The notes: generated by a model from the letters alone, not told the origin. A stretch of 64,000 nucleotides of DNA from Prorocentrum cordatum (GCA_963575745.1 CAUYUJ010008569.1:1-64000), one strand, 5' to 3'. Positions 1 to 11,032 are shown, counted from the first letter of the stretch. Program-made: numbers and translations.

Positions 1-17
1 TACTACTACTACTACTG

Positions 18-63
<46 letters not shown>

Positions 64-114
64 TACTACGAGCAAGTACGAGTACGAGTACAAATTCGTG
101 TATGAGTACGAGTG

Positions 115-175
<61 letters not shown>

Positions 176-222
176 GAGTAGGAGTAGGAGTAGGAGTAGG
201 AGTAGGAGTAGGAGTAGGAGTA
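1..222. repeat. Trinucleotide arrays (TAC)n, (AGT)n, then (GGAGTA)n
   Basis: A (TAC)n tract at about 1-68 is followed by a degenerate GAGTAC stretch, a pure (AGT)n run at about 117-170 and a (GGAGTA)n hexamer run to about 222. Open frames here are poly-Thr or poly-Pro/Thr artefacts. Nothing else is visible. Confidence 0.95.
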
Positions 223-373
223 GTGCAGGGTGCAGGCAACCAAGAGTACGCCAGCAGGACTGACATACCTCAGCACAAAACTGGGGACAAACAAAAACAA
301 AGCCACACCAGGAAAAGCGAGGGGCCCCAGGACCGCACACGCCAGGATCCAGGGGGCACAGCCCAAGGACAGC

Positions 374-1560
374 CTATGGCGGGGGCTTGGGGTCCCCTCC
401 TCGCTGTCGTGGCTCGAGCCCACGGCTGATCCTGTCGATCGCCCTGAGCTGACTCCTCCGAGTGCTGAGGTTGTCCGAGAGGCCTACACACTCACGCTTC
501 AGCTTCCTGAGACTATTAACCTGCAACACTGAACAATGCCCTGCACAACGACGGCAGCAATACATTGAATTAGCACGAAAAACGTCGTGCCCAAGAGTCC
601 CGCACTCCAGGATGAGGGGGTCTATATCATCCCCTGAGGCCCCGTCGAGCACAGGTGGCTGGGAGGGGCCTCCTTCGGCCTCCGCGGGGGCTCCTTGGGG
701 CTCCAAGGCGGCAGCAGCATCTAAAGCAGCGGCAACGCGCTCATCACTCACTGGCTTCTCCCACTCATCGAGGGACGTCCTGAAGAACTCATTTGTGAGG
801 GCCTGGGTGACCTTGCTGGGCGCACACTTCCGACCACCACCAACACGCAGATTGTCGAAGGATGCAGGCGTGCGGGCGGAGGCCCCACACATTCTACACT
901 TGAAAACGCCCGTCTTGACGTTTTTGTACAAGACATGATCATCCGCTTTTTGAAAGAGCACAGGCGCACGAATCTCCACTGGACGGGGCCCTGGAAACAC
1001 ATCACGGCCGTACTTCTGAGACTCCACCACCCTCTGGATTCCCCAGGACACATACTGAAGAACCTGTCGGTGCTCTTTCAGGGCGGTCATCACACTCTCA
1101 GTCGTCACCTTTGCGACAGCATGTTGAGCAGCGCCGACTCTTGCGAAAAAATCCGCCCAGGCATTGCCGAGCCAATCTTGAATTTCCAAGGTACCAGCCC
1201 CGCCCAACACCACAGCTTCGATGTCTCGATGCGCAGGGGTCCACTGGAATGCTGGAGGCGGCAGCTTCTTGTCCCGCTTCTCAGCCGCAATAAAAATATC
1301 TCTCCACACTCGTGCATGCTGCTTTCGGCCGTGCTGAAGCTCGTCCACCCAAGTATTCCCCTCCTCCACCAAAGAGAGTAAATCGCTCACGAAAACCTCG
1401 TGGTTTGGATGAACAACCAGCCCCATTCGTATAGCATATCTTTCAGCACGGCCGACTGTCTGGATTAGATACGGCAATGGGCCGAAAATCGCCCGCTTCG
1501 GCAAGAAAGTGTCGGGGTCCAACTGGCATAGGCCCCAGCCACACCTCCTGGTTTCTGGCA
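374..1560 (-). pseudogene. LINE3: 3' fragment of a dinoflagellate LINE ORF2 (RNase H and Cys-rich tail)
   Basis: The minus frame ending at 374 is open for 449 codons, but only the part below about 1560 is LINE-like. Its residues match the RNase H order of LINE1 and LINE2: an Glu in VGRAERYAI, an Asp in FVSDLLSLVEEG and the C-terminal Asp in LGNAWADFFA. Two Cys pairs follow (FKCRMCGAS and YCCRRCAG), as in the tails of the other two elements. The N-terminal Asp of RNase H, the reverse transcriptase and the endonuclease are absent, because at about 1560 the frame runs into an unrelated AT-richer repeat. The first 50 or so residues of the open frame are therefore not LINE. This is probably a truncated or rearranged copy. 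The 150 bp below the stop may be its 3' UTR. Confidence 0.75.
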
Positions 1561-1572
1561 CATTCGACCCGA

Positions 1573-1673
1573 AAAGCATTGGGTTTTTGATGTTTTTATG
1601 TTGAGATGCTTGCAAACACACGGTGTTCGGTAGGATTCTGACATGAACGCGCGAGTGTGCTCTTTGTGTTTTT
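1573..1673. repeat. Extra copy of the 100-bp head segment of the 1.7-3.0 kb duplication
   Basis: The segment starting AAAAGCATTGGG and ending CTCTTTGTG recurs at about 1833-1935 and 2687-2790. It joins directly to the truncated LINE3. Confidence 0.8.
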
Positions 1674-2123
1674 TTTGCACAGGATTCGCGGCCTGGGTGC
1701 ATGACAGAGCATCGCGAGTGCACCGCGCGATGACGTGAAATCGCTGGATTTGACCGAATTCTTAAGATTCCTATGGTTTTCCTATGATTTCAGCAAGAGA
1801 GCCCGGGCGGGAAATTTGTACAACTTTTGTGAAAAGCATTGGGATTTTGATGTTTTTATATTGAAATGCTTGCAAACACACAGTGTTCGGTAGGATTCTG
1901 ACATGAACGCGCGCGTGTGCTCTTTGTGGTATTTTTTGCAATGGATTATCGCCGTGGACGACAGGACGTCCATGTCGAGAGGAAAAAATAAGAAACATGT
2001 TGATTTTGTATTGTTTTTACAGGTTAGGATGGGACCACCCGGATGCGGCCCCTATCTGCCGGCCTGGGGGGGGAGTAGGAGTATATTCTAATAAGGAATA
2101 AGGATAGGAGTAGGAGTAGGAGT
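1674..2123. repeat. Direct duplication, copy 1 (about 450 bp)
   Basis: This runs from TTTTGCACAGGATTCGCGG to the ATAAGGATAGGAGTAGGAG run. Copy 2 at 2526-2987 matches almost throughout, with scattered substitutions and small indels. No credible coding content; the short open frames differ between copies. Confidence 0.88.
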
Positions 2124-2525
2124 CAAGCTAGCCAGCTCGAGCGAGTCAAGCATGGCATGCCCAGTCCCACCCGCCCTCCCACAACATAAGAAGCAAAGAT
2201 GGCACAACTGGGGGCCGAAGTCACACCGGCCAGCCGGTTTGGTACAGCTGATGCGGCCGCGATGGCGGTTGCCGACGGGATTTGGCGAGCGCGTGTTGAA
2301 TGCCGCGCACGCATTGCCAGACGAGTCGAGAATGGCCCGGTACACCGCAGGAAGCCAGAGGTGGCCGTGTCGAGAACGGCCCGGTAAGCCGGGTCCCATT
2401 CTTGCCATGAGTTTGCGACGTGGACGACAGGACGTCCATGCGACGGTGCTAATGACGACGACGACTCTAGAAGGATTTGAGCATGCGCTCGCGGCGACGC
2501 GCGCGCATGTCGCCCGCGTGGTATC
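2124..2525. other. Unique spacer between the duplicated segments
   Basis: GC-rich sequence with no recognised gene. A partial echo of the duplication (GTGGACGACAGGACGTCCATG, seen near 1954 and 2811) occurs at about 2421, so the spacer itself is partly repetitive. Confidence 0.5.
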
Positions 2526-2987
2526 TTTTGCACAGGATTCGCGGCCTGGGTGCATGACAGAGCATCGCGAGTGCACCGCGCGATGGCGTGAAATCGTTGG
2601 ATTTGACCGAATTCTTAAGATTCCTATGGTTTTCCTATGATTTCAGCAAGAGAGCCCGGGCAGGAAATGTGTAGAATTTGTGTGAAAAAAAAACAATGGG
2701 TTTTTGATGTTTTTATGTTGAAATGCTTGCAAACAGACGGTGTTCGGTAGGATTCTGACATGAACGCGCGCGTGTGCTCTTTGTAGTATTTTTTGCAATG
2801 GGTTATCGCCGTGGACGACAGGACGTCCATGTCGAGAGGAAAAAATAAGAACAATGTTGATTTTGTATTGTTGTTTACATGTTAGGATGGGACCACCCGG
2901 ATGGGGCCCCTATCTGCCGGCCTGAGGGGGGAGTAGGAGTATATTCTAATAAGGAATAAGGATAGCAGTAGGAGTAGGAGTAGGAGT
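2526..2987. repeat. Direct duplication, copy 2 (about 450 bp)
   Basis: Second copy of 1674-2123, ending in the same GGAGTA-type microsatellite that then expands into the long AGT array. Confidence 0.88.
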
Positions 2988-3096
2988 TCGAGCAGTAGTA
3001 GTAGTAGGATTAGCAGTAGTAGTAGGATAAGCTGTAGTAGCAGTGGTAGTAACAGTTCTTGTGTCCGTCGTGGCAGTAGGAGTAGTAGTAGTCAAC

Positions 3097-3176
<80 letters not shown>

Positions 3177-3197
3177 TAGTAGTTAGTAGTTAGTAGT

Positions 3198-3288
<91 letters not shown>

Positions 3289-3290
3289 TC

Positions 3291-3369
<79 letters not shown>

Positions 3370-3434
3370 CGTCGTAGTCGTAGTCGTAGTCGTAGTCGTA
3401 GTCGAGTCGTAGTCGTAGTCGTAGTAGTAGTCGT

Positions 3435-3466
<32 letters not shown>

Positions 3467-3675
3467 TAGTAGTAGTAGTAGAAGTAGTAGTAGTAGTAGT
3501 AGTCGTAGTAGTAGTAGGTAGTAGTTAGCATCAGTAGCCAGTAGCAGTAGCAGCAAGTTAGTAGTAGTAGTAGTAGGACTACTAATGACTATACTACGTA
3601 TCCCGTTTTTTTAATACTACTACTACTACGACTACTACTACTACTATTACTACTACTACTACTACTACTACTACT
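2988..3675. repeat. Long (AGT)n/(AGTCGT)n array with a short inverted (TAC)n arm
   Basis: An almost pure AGT tract from about 3093 to 3520 has an AGTCGT interruption near 3365-3460. From about 3613 the same repeat appears in inverse orientation as ACTACT. Translation gives only poly-Thr, poly-Tyr or poly-Leu. Confidence 0.95.
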
Positions 3676-3869
3676 AGTTGTTGCTGTATTTGAAGTGATA
3701 ATAATCGCAGGGCGTTCCCGGGCCCAAAGGGGCCTTCCATAGCTCGCCGCGCTGCCGCCGCCATAGGCCGAGGCGCCCACGGTGTTCCGCCTCCGCATGG
3801 AGGGCTTGTCTCCGCTGTTGGAGCCGTGGACCCTGGAGGCGCACGCGTGGGCCACACTGCAGGCGCCCT

Positions 3870-4480
3870 CCCCCTCCTCCTCCTCTTCCTCCTCCATCCT
3901 CCTCCTCCTCTTTCCTCCTTCTTCCTCCTCTCATCATCATCATCATCCTCATCCCGCTGCTCCGCCTCCTCCCCTCCTCCCCTCCTCTTCCTCCTACTCC
4001 TCCTCACATCATCACCTTCTCATCTCCTCCTCCTCCTCCTCCCCCGCGCCTCCTCCTCCTTCTCTTCCTACTCCTCCCCCCCTTCTCCCCCTCCTCATCT
4101 CTCCTCCTCCTCCTCCTCCTCCTCCTCCCCGGCCTCCCCCTCCTTCTCCTCCTCCTCCGCCTCTTCCTCCTACATCCTCCTCCTCCCAGCCCCCGCGCTG
4201 GCAGAGGCTCGGCGGCGAGCCGGGGAGGGGCTCCCTCTCAGACCATCCTCCCCCGCCAGCTCCACCCCCCCCCCACCCCCCCCCCCACCTCGGAGCGTCG
4301 CTCGCTGCCCTCCTGCCGCTCCGATCTGTTCCCCGCGCGCATCCTCCCTCCCGGTGTCCTGACCTCCTCCTTCCGTCCCCTCCTCCTCCTCCTCCTCCTC
4401 CTCCTCCTCCTCCTCCTCCTCCTCCTCCTCCTCCTCCTCCTCCTCCTCCTCCTCCTCCTCCTCCTCCTCCTTCCCACAAG
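3870..4480. repeat. Pyrimidine-rich TCC/CTC tract
   Basis: Imperfect TCC repeats at 3870-4190 lead to a pure (CTC)n run at about 4379-4470. All overlapping frames are poly-Ser/Pro or poly-Gly/Arg artefacts. The + strand is pyrimidine-rich here. Confidence 0.95.
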
Positions 4481-4915
4481 TTGTACAGACCTCACTGGGG
4501 GTGTCCGGTCTTCTCGGCAGGTTCGGAAGGCCCCCGATTTGCGGAGTTGTCTGCGCCTTCTCCGCAGACGGAGGCGGCTTCTCGGAGAGCCAGAGGGCTT
4601 CTGGGAAGCCCCGCCGCCTTCGGAGAAGGCCTGCCCCCCCTCTCTCGCTTCGCCCCCGGTGGCGCGCCGCCGAGGGGCGGCGGTACGCCGCCCGGGCAGT
4701 GCCAGGGCGGGGGGGTGGCAGGCTCGCAGAGAGGGGGGGCCCGCAGCAGCTCGCTGGGCTTTCGACCGCCGCCTCCGCTGCTGCAGGTGCTCCGGCCTCG
4801 GGTCATGCTGTTCCGACCTGCTGTAGCCTGGATCACCAAGAAGGATTTTTCGCGCATCAGAGAAACTTCGAAACTTGCGGGCTTTCACGCGTCGGGCCCT
4901 GGGCGGCGATACTCG
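4481..4915. other. GC-rich intergenic DNA with CTTCTCnGAGAAG-type palindromes
   Basis: No gene recognised. Several short near-palindromes of the kind GCCTTCGGAGAAGGC occur (4545-4640). The same motif recurs at 6010-6130, 24000-24340 and 50590-50720. Confidence 0.5.
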
Positions 4916-5205
4916 CTCGACACCGTTTCGGTACCTTTCTGGGTGCTCGAGATGATTTCTGGGATGTGCTTCGCCAGTGCGATGGGCGCAACGTAAGCCT
5001 CGGGATGCTTTCCAGCAGCCGCGCATCGCCGAAGGGCGTCGGGGGGGGGCCCAGATCTCGTTCGACACTGTTTCGGTACTTTTCTGGGTGCCCGAAATGA
5101 TTTCTGGGATGTGCTTCGCGAGTGCGATGGGCGCAGCATGAGCCTCGGGACGCTTTCCAGCAGCCGCGCGTCGCCGAAGGGCGTCGTCGGGGGGGGGGGG
5201 GCCCA
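4916..5205. repeat. Two-copy 145-bp tandem duplication
   Basis: The sequence starting CGACACCGTTTCGGTAC at 4917 recurs at about 5062 as CGACACTGTTTCGGTAC. Both copies run through GATTTCTGGGATGTGCTTCG to a G-run followed by CCCAGATC. No recognisable protein. Confidence 0.85.
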
Positions 5206-5299
5206 GATCGCCCCGAGCAGCCGCCGGAGGCTCGGGGTGAGGCCCAGGCTTGGCTCCGGGAGGGGACGCGTGGACCCCCAGTTGTCCATTTCTCGCCGA

Positions 5300-5475
5300 T
5301 AGTCCTCCTCCCCCTCCGCCTCCGCCTCCGCCTCCTCCTCCTTCTCCTCCTCCTCCTCCGCCTCCTCCTCCTCCGCCTCCTCCTCCTTCTCCTCCGCCTC
5401 CTCCTCCTCCTCCTCCTCCTCCTCCTCCTCCTCCTCCTCCTCCTCCTCCTCCTCCTCCTCCTCCTCCTCCTCCCC
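5300..5475. repeat. (CTC)n microsatellite
   Basis: Nearly pure CTC/CCG triplets; poly-Leu, poly-Pro or poly-Glu frames are artefacts. Confidence 0.95.
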
Positions 5476-6478
5476 CTGCTGCGCGTGGCCGATCATCGAG
5501 GCCCTGCCCTCGGGAGGGGACTGATGGCCCACCCCGCCCAGGAGCGTGCAAGTTCGATCTCGGGGGCCTCTCGTCGATCTGTCGGCGTTGCGCTGCGCAT
5601 TGCAGCTCCGTGTTCCCCCCCCAGCCCCGTCCCCCCGCCTCACCATGGGGAGGTCAGGGGGACAGAGGACGGGAGGGGGGATGGAGGGGAAAGAGGGGCA
5701 GGGGGGGGGGGCGGAGGGGGAAGCATATCTTAGCGGAGCCCCGCCTGGACCTTCCCAGAGCCCGAGATCAGCCTGGAGTCTGGAGGGCCTCCTCTGTCTC
5801 TGCCTCCACTGCCTCCCAGCCTCCTCATTGGCGGGCAACTTCCCAAGGTTCCCCTTGCATCCTTCCCCTTCGGCCCATCGTTGACCGCTTTTGCTGGTCG
5901 CGCCCCGCTCGCAAAGTGTCGGCATGGCATCCCAGTGCCCTTGCATCCTGGTCGTGCGTCCTCATCGTACGGGCTGACTGTAGCCGCGGCGCGCCCACTG
6001 GGACAAGCGAGAGAGGGCAGGTCTTCTCATAAGGCGGCGGGGTTTCTGAGAAGCCCCCCGGCCTTCTGAGAAGCCGCCTCCGTCTTCGTGGGAGGCCCAG
6101 ACTACTTCTCCGAACAACGGGGCCCTGCCGAGCCTTCTGAGGGGGCCCGCCCTCCATACTTGGGCGCGCCGCCAGCCTTACTGAGGCATCTCTCGAGTCG
6201 AACGGCATGGGGGTAGGGAAAGGGGTGGTTACGAGATTGGCTGCCTGCAGCTGGTGTTGGCCCCGCCGCCAGGTGCCTCCCCTGACACACTTGCGCCTGC
6301 GGCGCCGGGAGGCACCTGGAAAGCCAGGCTGCATGCAGCTGATTCGGCGACCCCCCCCCTTTACTTCAGCATCGTCAGAATCTTCCCGACCTGGACATGG
6401 CAGATGAGGAGTTTGCTTATTCAGCATACTTACGCCCTCTAGATGGGGATGGCTGCTGCGGAGTTCGAGAGGGAGAGA
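5476..6478. other. GC-rich intergenic sequence, no gene recognised
   Basis: Contains short G-runs, several GGCCTTCTGAGAAGCC-type palindromes near 6020-6130 and no open frame with recognisable protein features. No mobile-element end was identified. Confidence 0.4.
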
Positions 6479-6535
6479 GACGAGGAGGAGGAGGAGGAGG
6501 AGGAGGAGGAGGAGGAGGAGAAGGAGAAGGAGGAC
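6479..6535. repeat. (GGA)n microsatellite
   Basis: Short pure GGA run followed by GGAGAAGGAGAAGG; the + strand is purine-rich. Confidence 0.95.
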
Positions 6536-6593
6536 CAGTGTAAACCCAAGAGTCATCAACGATGTTGGAATTAACCCTCCCTCCAAGCTTCCT

Positions 6594-7560
6594 CTTCATA
6601 GGCCCCTACAACGGTTCATTTCCATTCATTTCCATTGAGGGAATTGCCTCGTTGGAAGACATTCGTTTGAAGGCCCTGAAGCATGCCAGAACATTGTTCT
6701 CGGCATTTCAACGTCACGGATCAACCTCGATGCTGCGTCTTGACGATCCGGAATCGTGCCAGAACACCATTTCGGGATATCGACGCCGCGAATCAACATA
6801 ATTGTTGCACCCCCATAATCCTGAATCCTTCCAAAACACCATTTCTGGTACGTTGATCATGGGAGTCCGTGAAACCCCTGCGGATATTTAAAACAAATGT
6901 GCGCGACACTAAGGCGAGAGCCACATGTTGAAAACGACCCGCCCTCAATCCGTGGAACTCTTGGCACATGGTGAAAACGAATGTGTGCGGCGCTAAGGCG
7001 AGAGCCACGTTTTGAAAACCACCCGCCCACAATCCGTGAACACATATTTAAAAACGAATGTGCGCGGCGCCACGGCGAGGGCAACATTTTGAAAACGACC
7101 CGCCCGCAATCCGTGAAACTCTTGCAATGGTTTAAAACAAATGTGCGCGGCGCTAAGGCGAGAGCCACATTTTGAAAACGACCCGCCCTCAAACCGTGGA
7201 GCTCTTGGCACATGGTGAAAACGAATGCGCGCGGCGCTAAGGCGAGAGCCACGTTTTGAAAACCACCCGCACTCAATCCGTGAAGCTCTTGCATGTTTGG
7301 GAAAAAACAAAATGTGCGGGCGGGGTGCTAAGGCGCGAGCCACATTTTGAAAACGGGCCGCCCTCAATCCGTGAAGCTCTTGCAATTGTTTAAGACGAAT
7401 GCGCGCGGCGCTAAGGCGAGAGCCACATTTTGAAAACCACCCGCCCTCCATCTGCGAAACTGCTGTCACTTTTTAAGCTTCAGAGTCATAAAGGGTGAGG
7501 AAGTGTCAGGCGAAATGCCCGGCCCGCCCTGAAAGCTGGCTTCGGGGTGCGACAAGGAGA
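6594..7560 (+). repeat. Dispersed repeat K, copy 1 (mate at 63295-64000 in inverse orientation)
   Basis: The left part (6594-6860) starts near GCCCCTACAACGGTTCATT and holds diverged internal repeats around 'CCAGAACA'. An 83-bp tandem array follows (6868-7460), then an end block with GAGGAAGTGTCAGGCGAAATG and CTTCGGGGTGCGACA (7490-7555), and then a GGA tract. All four blocks occur in the same order on the opposite strand at 62770-64000, so this is one repeat family. No protein-coding capacity seen. Confidence 0.82.
6868..7460 (+). repeat. 83-bp tandem array (about 7 copies) inside repeat K
   Basis: The unit contains GTGCGCGGCGCTAAGGCGAG, AGCCACATTTTGAAAACG and ACCCGCCCTCAATCCGTG. Neighbouring copies differ by substitutions and small indels. 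The array is also present, diverged, at about 63400-63720. Confidence 0.9.
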
Positions 7561-7574
7561 AGTCAGTTATAAGG

Positions 7575-7656
7575 AAAAGGAATGGAGAGGAGGAGGAGGA
7601 GGAGGACGAGGAGGAGGAGGGGGGGGAGGGGGAGGGGGAGGGGGGGGGGGGGGTGA

Positions 7657-7688
<32 letters not shown>

Positions 7689-7770
7689 GAGGAGGAGGAG
7701 GAGGAGGAGGAGGAGGAGAGGAGGGATGAGGGGAGGAGGAGGAGGAGGAGGAGGAGGAGAAGAGCAGCAG
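7575..7770. repeat. (GGA)n tract following repeat K
   Basis: Purine-rich GGA/GGGG run with a (GA)n patch at about 7822-7842. Reading frames are poly-Gly or poly-Glu artefacts. Confidence 0.95.
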
Positions 7771-7974
7771 CACAGGTGGTCCGACGGAGGGGGAGAAAAA
7801 TGGAGCGGAGGGGCGGAGAAAGAGAGAGAGAGAGAGAGAGACAGAGAGGCACGGCACCTATCAGGGGGAGGGGCAGGTCGGCCAGCGAAGCCGAGCTTTT
7901 TCTTTGGCAGCAGGGGTGGGGAGGGCGTGCCTGGTCCAGGCTGCTACCCCCCCCGGGGCTCATTTCGATGCCTC

Positions 7975-8175
7975 CGATTCGATTCGATTCGATTGCCATT
8001 ACTTCCGATTCCGATTCGATACGACTTCGGATTCCGATGTCGATCCGATTTCCCAATGGAGGCCTTTTAGGCTACGGATTTCTGCCGATTCGACTTTTCC
8101 CGGTTCGGCTGCCGATTTCCGCATATCCGATTTATGTCGATCGCCGATCTGTCCTATCGATTCGCTTCTGGGCTC
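7975..8175. repeat. Degenerate CGATTC-type short repeat
   Basis: Runs of GATTCGATTCGATTC and CCGATTCCGATTC decay to the right. No gene. Confidence 0.7.
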
Positions 8176-8189
8176 TCTTGCCCCTCCCC

Positions 8190-8470
8190 CTCTCCAGGCC
8201 TTTTCCGATTGGGCAGCCGAGGTTTCTTCTCGGCGGGGCTGGGGAGGGCGTCCCTAGTCCAGGTTACTACCCCCCTCCCGTGTCCAGGCCTTTCACTGGG
8301 GAGCCGAGGTTTCCTCAGGGGGGGGGGGGAGGGCGTGCCTGATCCAGGTTATTATTCCCCCCCGTCTCCAGGCCTTCCGATTGGGGAGCCGAGGCTTCCT
8401 TGGGGGGGGGGGATTGGGGAGGGCGTCCCTAGTCCAGATTACTCTCCGCCCCCGTGTCGGGGCCTTCCGA
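8190..8470. repeat. About 80-bp tandem array (3-4 copies)
   Basis: The unit contains CAGGCCTTTCCGATTGGGGA, GCCGAGG, a G-run, GGGAGGGCGTCCCTAGTCCAG and ACTACCCCCC. A diverged first copy lies at about 7885-7960. Confidence 0.8.
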
Positions 8471-8639
8471 AAGGGGTTCGCGCTGGTTTTGGGACTCGGG
8501 TCGGTCTCCGAGGCTCTCTCGGGCGGCCAGGGCCTCCGAGGTCCCAGAGCGGTGCGGTGACGGACCGTGCTGTGAGGCCCTTGGGAATTCCGATGTCACC
8601 GGACGGTCTGTCACCACACCGTCTTGGGACCAGCAGGCT

Positions 8640-8720
8640 TCGCCCGAGGCGATGCGATGTGGAGCCTGATCTTCTCCGCGTCGACGTCGCCGATGCGGCG
8701 TGAGCCTCGGGCCCCGTCTA
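8640..8720. repeat. Short copy of the GATGCGnnnCGATGTGG dispersed repeat
   Basis: Matches parts of 50740-50955 and 62500-62680 (GCGATGCGATGTGGAGCC, TTCTCCGCGTCGACGTCGCC). Confidence 0.5.
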
Positions 8721-8954
8721 CCCGGGCCCCGTTGGGGCCTCTGGGAGGCCTCTGCTCCGGTCCGTCCCGATGTCGACGGCGCCGGCGGCGCCGACGAGGA
8801 TGGTTCCCCTTGTCCCCTGACCTTCCAGAGAGCTGTTTTTTAGCACGGCAGGCCTAAAAACCTAAAAAACGAAACGAAGCAGCCTAAAACCAAGACATAG
8901 AATGGCTCTGGGATAGGTTTTTAAGTCGCGTGCTATTTTTTAGCCCTCCTTTAA

Positions 8955-9125
8955 CGGGCGAAGAATGGTATAACATAAACCTTTTCGCTGTCGGGGGCGC
9001 CTGTCCCTGGGCGGCTGGAAAGTTTATACCCTTACGGTGGCACCGTAGGGGTATAAACTTTCCAGCCGCCCAGGGACAGGCGCCCCCGACAGCGGAAAAG
9101 TTTATGTTATACCGTTCTTCGCTCG
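8955..9125. mobile_element. 170-bp foldback hairpin (snap-back MITE candidate)
   Basis: Arms of about 85 bp (8955-9039 and 9041-9125) are near-perfect reverse complements, sharing GGTATAACATAAAC, TGTCGGGGGCGCCTGTCCCT and GGCGGCTGGAAAGTTTATAC. Only a few mismatches are visible, and the loop at the CGGTG/CACCG centre is almost absent. Both outer ends carry a CGNGCGAAGAAnGG sequence. There is no open frame. A recently formed palindrome this long is usually a foldback transposon or an inverted duplication. No clear TSD was found. Confidence 0.88.
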
Positions 9126-9354
9126 CGACGCTGGAATCTGGAGGTCGGGGTCCAGATCGCCGCCCACCCCCTGTCTCGGAGGCGGCGGCAGGGGAGAGCA
9201 GCCGCAGGGTGGACAGCGCACCCGCATGCGCCGGGAGCCTCGCCGGATGCAGGGGCCATCGGCGCCCAGCGCTGTCAGCTGCCGCTGAGGATCAGAAGCG
9301 GCCCGAGTCAACTTTGTCTTGTTACCCGTGCGAAAATACGCCAGATACTCAGAG

Positions 9355-9695
9355 GCCCCCGAATCATCAGGGTAACTCGGGTCAGGGCTAGCTCGGGTTC
9401 GTTTTTCGGGAATCCGAGCCCGAGTTGCCCCGGACCCGAGTTACCCCAGATAATTCGGGCGTCCAGAGCCCCAACTCATCAGGGATAATTCGGGTCAGGG
9501 CTAACTCGGGTTCGTTTTTCGGGAATCCAAACCCGAGTTGCCCGGGACCCGAGTTACCCCGGATAACTCGGGCGCCCAGAGCCCCGAATCATCAGGGGTA
9601 ACTCGGGTCAGGGCGAATTCGGGTTCCTTTTTCGGGAATCCAAACCCGAGTTACCCCGGACCCGAGTTACCCCGGATAACTCGGGCGCCCAAACT
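9355..9695 (+). repeat. 113-bp tandem array (about 3 copies)
   Basis: GTCAGGGC recurs at 9381, 9494 and 9607. The unit is rich in the inverted pair ACTCGGGT/ACCCGAGT (ACCCGAGTTACCCCGGATAA, GGGTAACTCGGGTC), so each copy could fold. Confidence 0.9.
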
Positions 9696-9786
9696 GTTGC
9701 TTGGTGACCGTGCGAAAGCTGCCAGATACGCGGCGTCACCGCACGACCCCCCCAGGTATGGCTGGTTCGGGTGCGCCCCGATGGAC

Positions 9787-9916
9787 TTGGCATCGCTCGG
9801 ACGTGTGGATTTTTCCTTCGGCGAGGACCATCGAGGAGCATCCTTGATCATTTGGCGAAAAAAAACACGCACGAAACCTAAACAAGCACAGGGAATGGAC
9901 GTCCGAGCGATGGCCA
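9787..9916. mobile_element. MITE-B copy 1 (130 bp, TIRs)
   Basis: Left end TTGGCATCGCTCGGACGTGT and right end GACGTCCGAGCGATGGCCA are inverted repeats of about 17-20 bp. The interior has CGGCGAGGACCATCGAGGAG and an A-rich stretch. Two more copies lie at 27607-27740 and 33047-33176 with the same TIRs and related interiors. Too short to encode a transposase. Confidence 0.85.
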
Positions 9917-10075
9917 GTGGACGCCCAGGCAGCAGCCGATGCGATGTCTCCCTGCGCGACGCCCAACACTCTCGACCCCTTCCCCAGGGGGGCGGCTGTG
10001 CGTCCTGGAGCCACCTCCGACGCCCCCGGGCCCGAGCAGGGGCTCTCCGGGTGGAGCTCCCCGTGGAGCCGCGAG

Positions 10076-10865
10076 GCGTGTGAGTGGTGTGCCGGCCTGG
10101 GCGCGGCGGTGCCACGCCGTGCGGGCGTTGCCACGGGGCCGTTCGGTGGAGCGCACCAGGGAGCCACGCAACACGTGACGGGTGTGCCGAAACGGGCGCG
10201 GCGGTGCCATGCGGGCGCTGCCGTTGGGGCCTTGGGTGGAGCGCACTATGGAGCCACGAAGCGTGTGAGGGGAGTGCCTACCAGGGTGCGGCGGTGCCTT
10301 TCGGGCGCTGCCATTTGGGCCTTGCGTGGAGCTCTTTGTGGGGCCACAAGACTTGTGGGAGTGTGCCTACTAAGGTGTGGCGGTGCCATGCGGGCGCCGC
10401 CACTGGGGCTTTCGACGGAGCCCCCTATGGAGCTACGAAACATGTGAGGGGTGTGCCGGAACGTGCGCGGCGGTGCCATGCGGGCGTTGCCACTGGTCAT
10501 GCCATTGGGGCCTTCGGTGGAGCTTCCTATGGGGCTACGAAACATGTGAGGGGTGTGCCGGAACGTGCGCGGCGGTGCCATGCGTGCGCCTCCACTGGGG
10601 CCTTCGGTGGAACTCCTTATTGGGCCACGGAACGTGTGAGGGGTGTGCCAAACACGGGGTCGGCGGTGCCATGCGGGCGCCGCCATTGGGGCCAGAGGTG
10701 GAGTATGCTATGAGGTCACGGAATGTGCGGGGGTTGTGCCGAAACCACGGAGCCAAAAAAAGCGTGTAAGGAGTGTGTCGAATCTGGGGCGGGGCGGCCA
10801 TGCAGGCGCCGCCACTGTGGCCTTCGCTGGGGCCGCGAAACGTGCGAGAGGCGTGCCCGAAGTAT
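10076..10865 (+). repeat. About 90-bp tandem array (about 9 copies)
   Basis: The unit contains GTGAGGGGTGTGCCG, GCGCGGCGGTGCCATGCGGG, CACTGGGGCCTTCGGTGGAG and TATGGGGCTACGAAAC. The period is close to 90, a multiple of three, so frames of 130-210 codons stay open on both strands with 30-residue repeats such as VRGVPERARRCH. Opening on both strands argues that the frames are by-products. One copy has a 12-bp extra stretch and the last two are diverged. Confidence 0.88.
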
Positions 10866-10884
10866 GCGGGGACGCCATGCCGAA

Positions 10885-10929
10885 ATGATGATGAGGATGA
10901 GGATGGCGATGGTGATGGTGGTGGTGGTA

Positions 10930-10995
<66 letters not shown>

Positions 10996-10996
10996 C

Positions 10997-11032
<36 letters not shown>

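Noticed and set aside
3782-5946. 400-codon frames rich in Pro, Ser, Gly and Glu
   Set aside because: They run through CTC/GGA microsatellites; composition comes from the triplet, and there are overlapping long frames on both strands.
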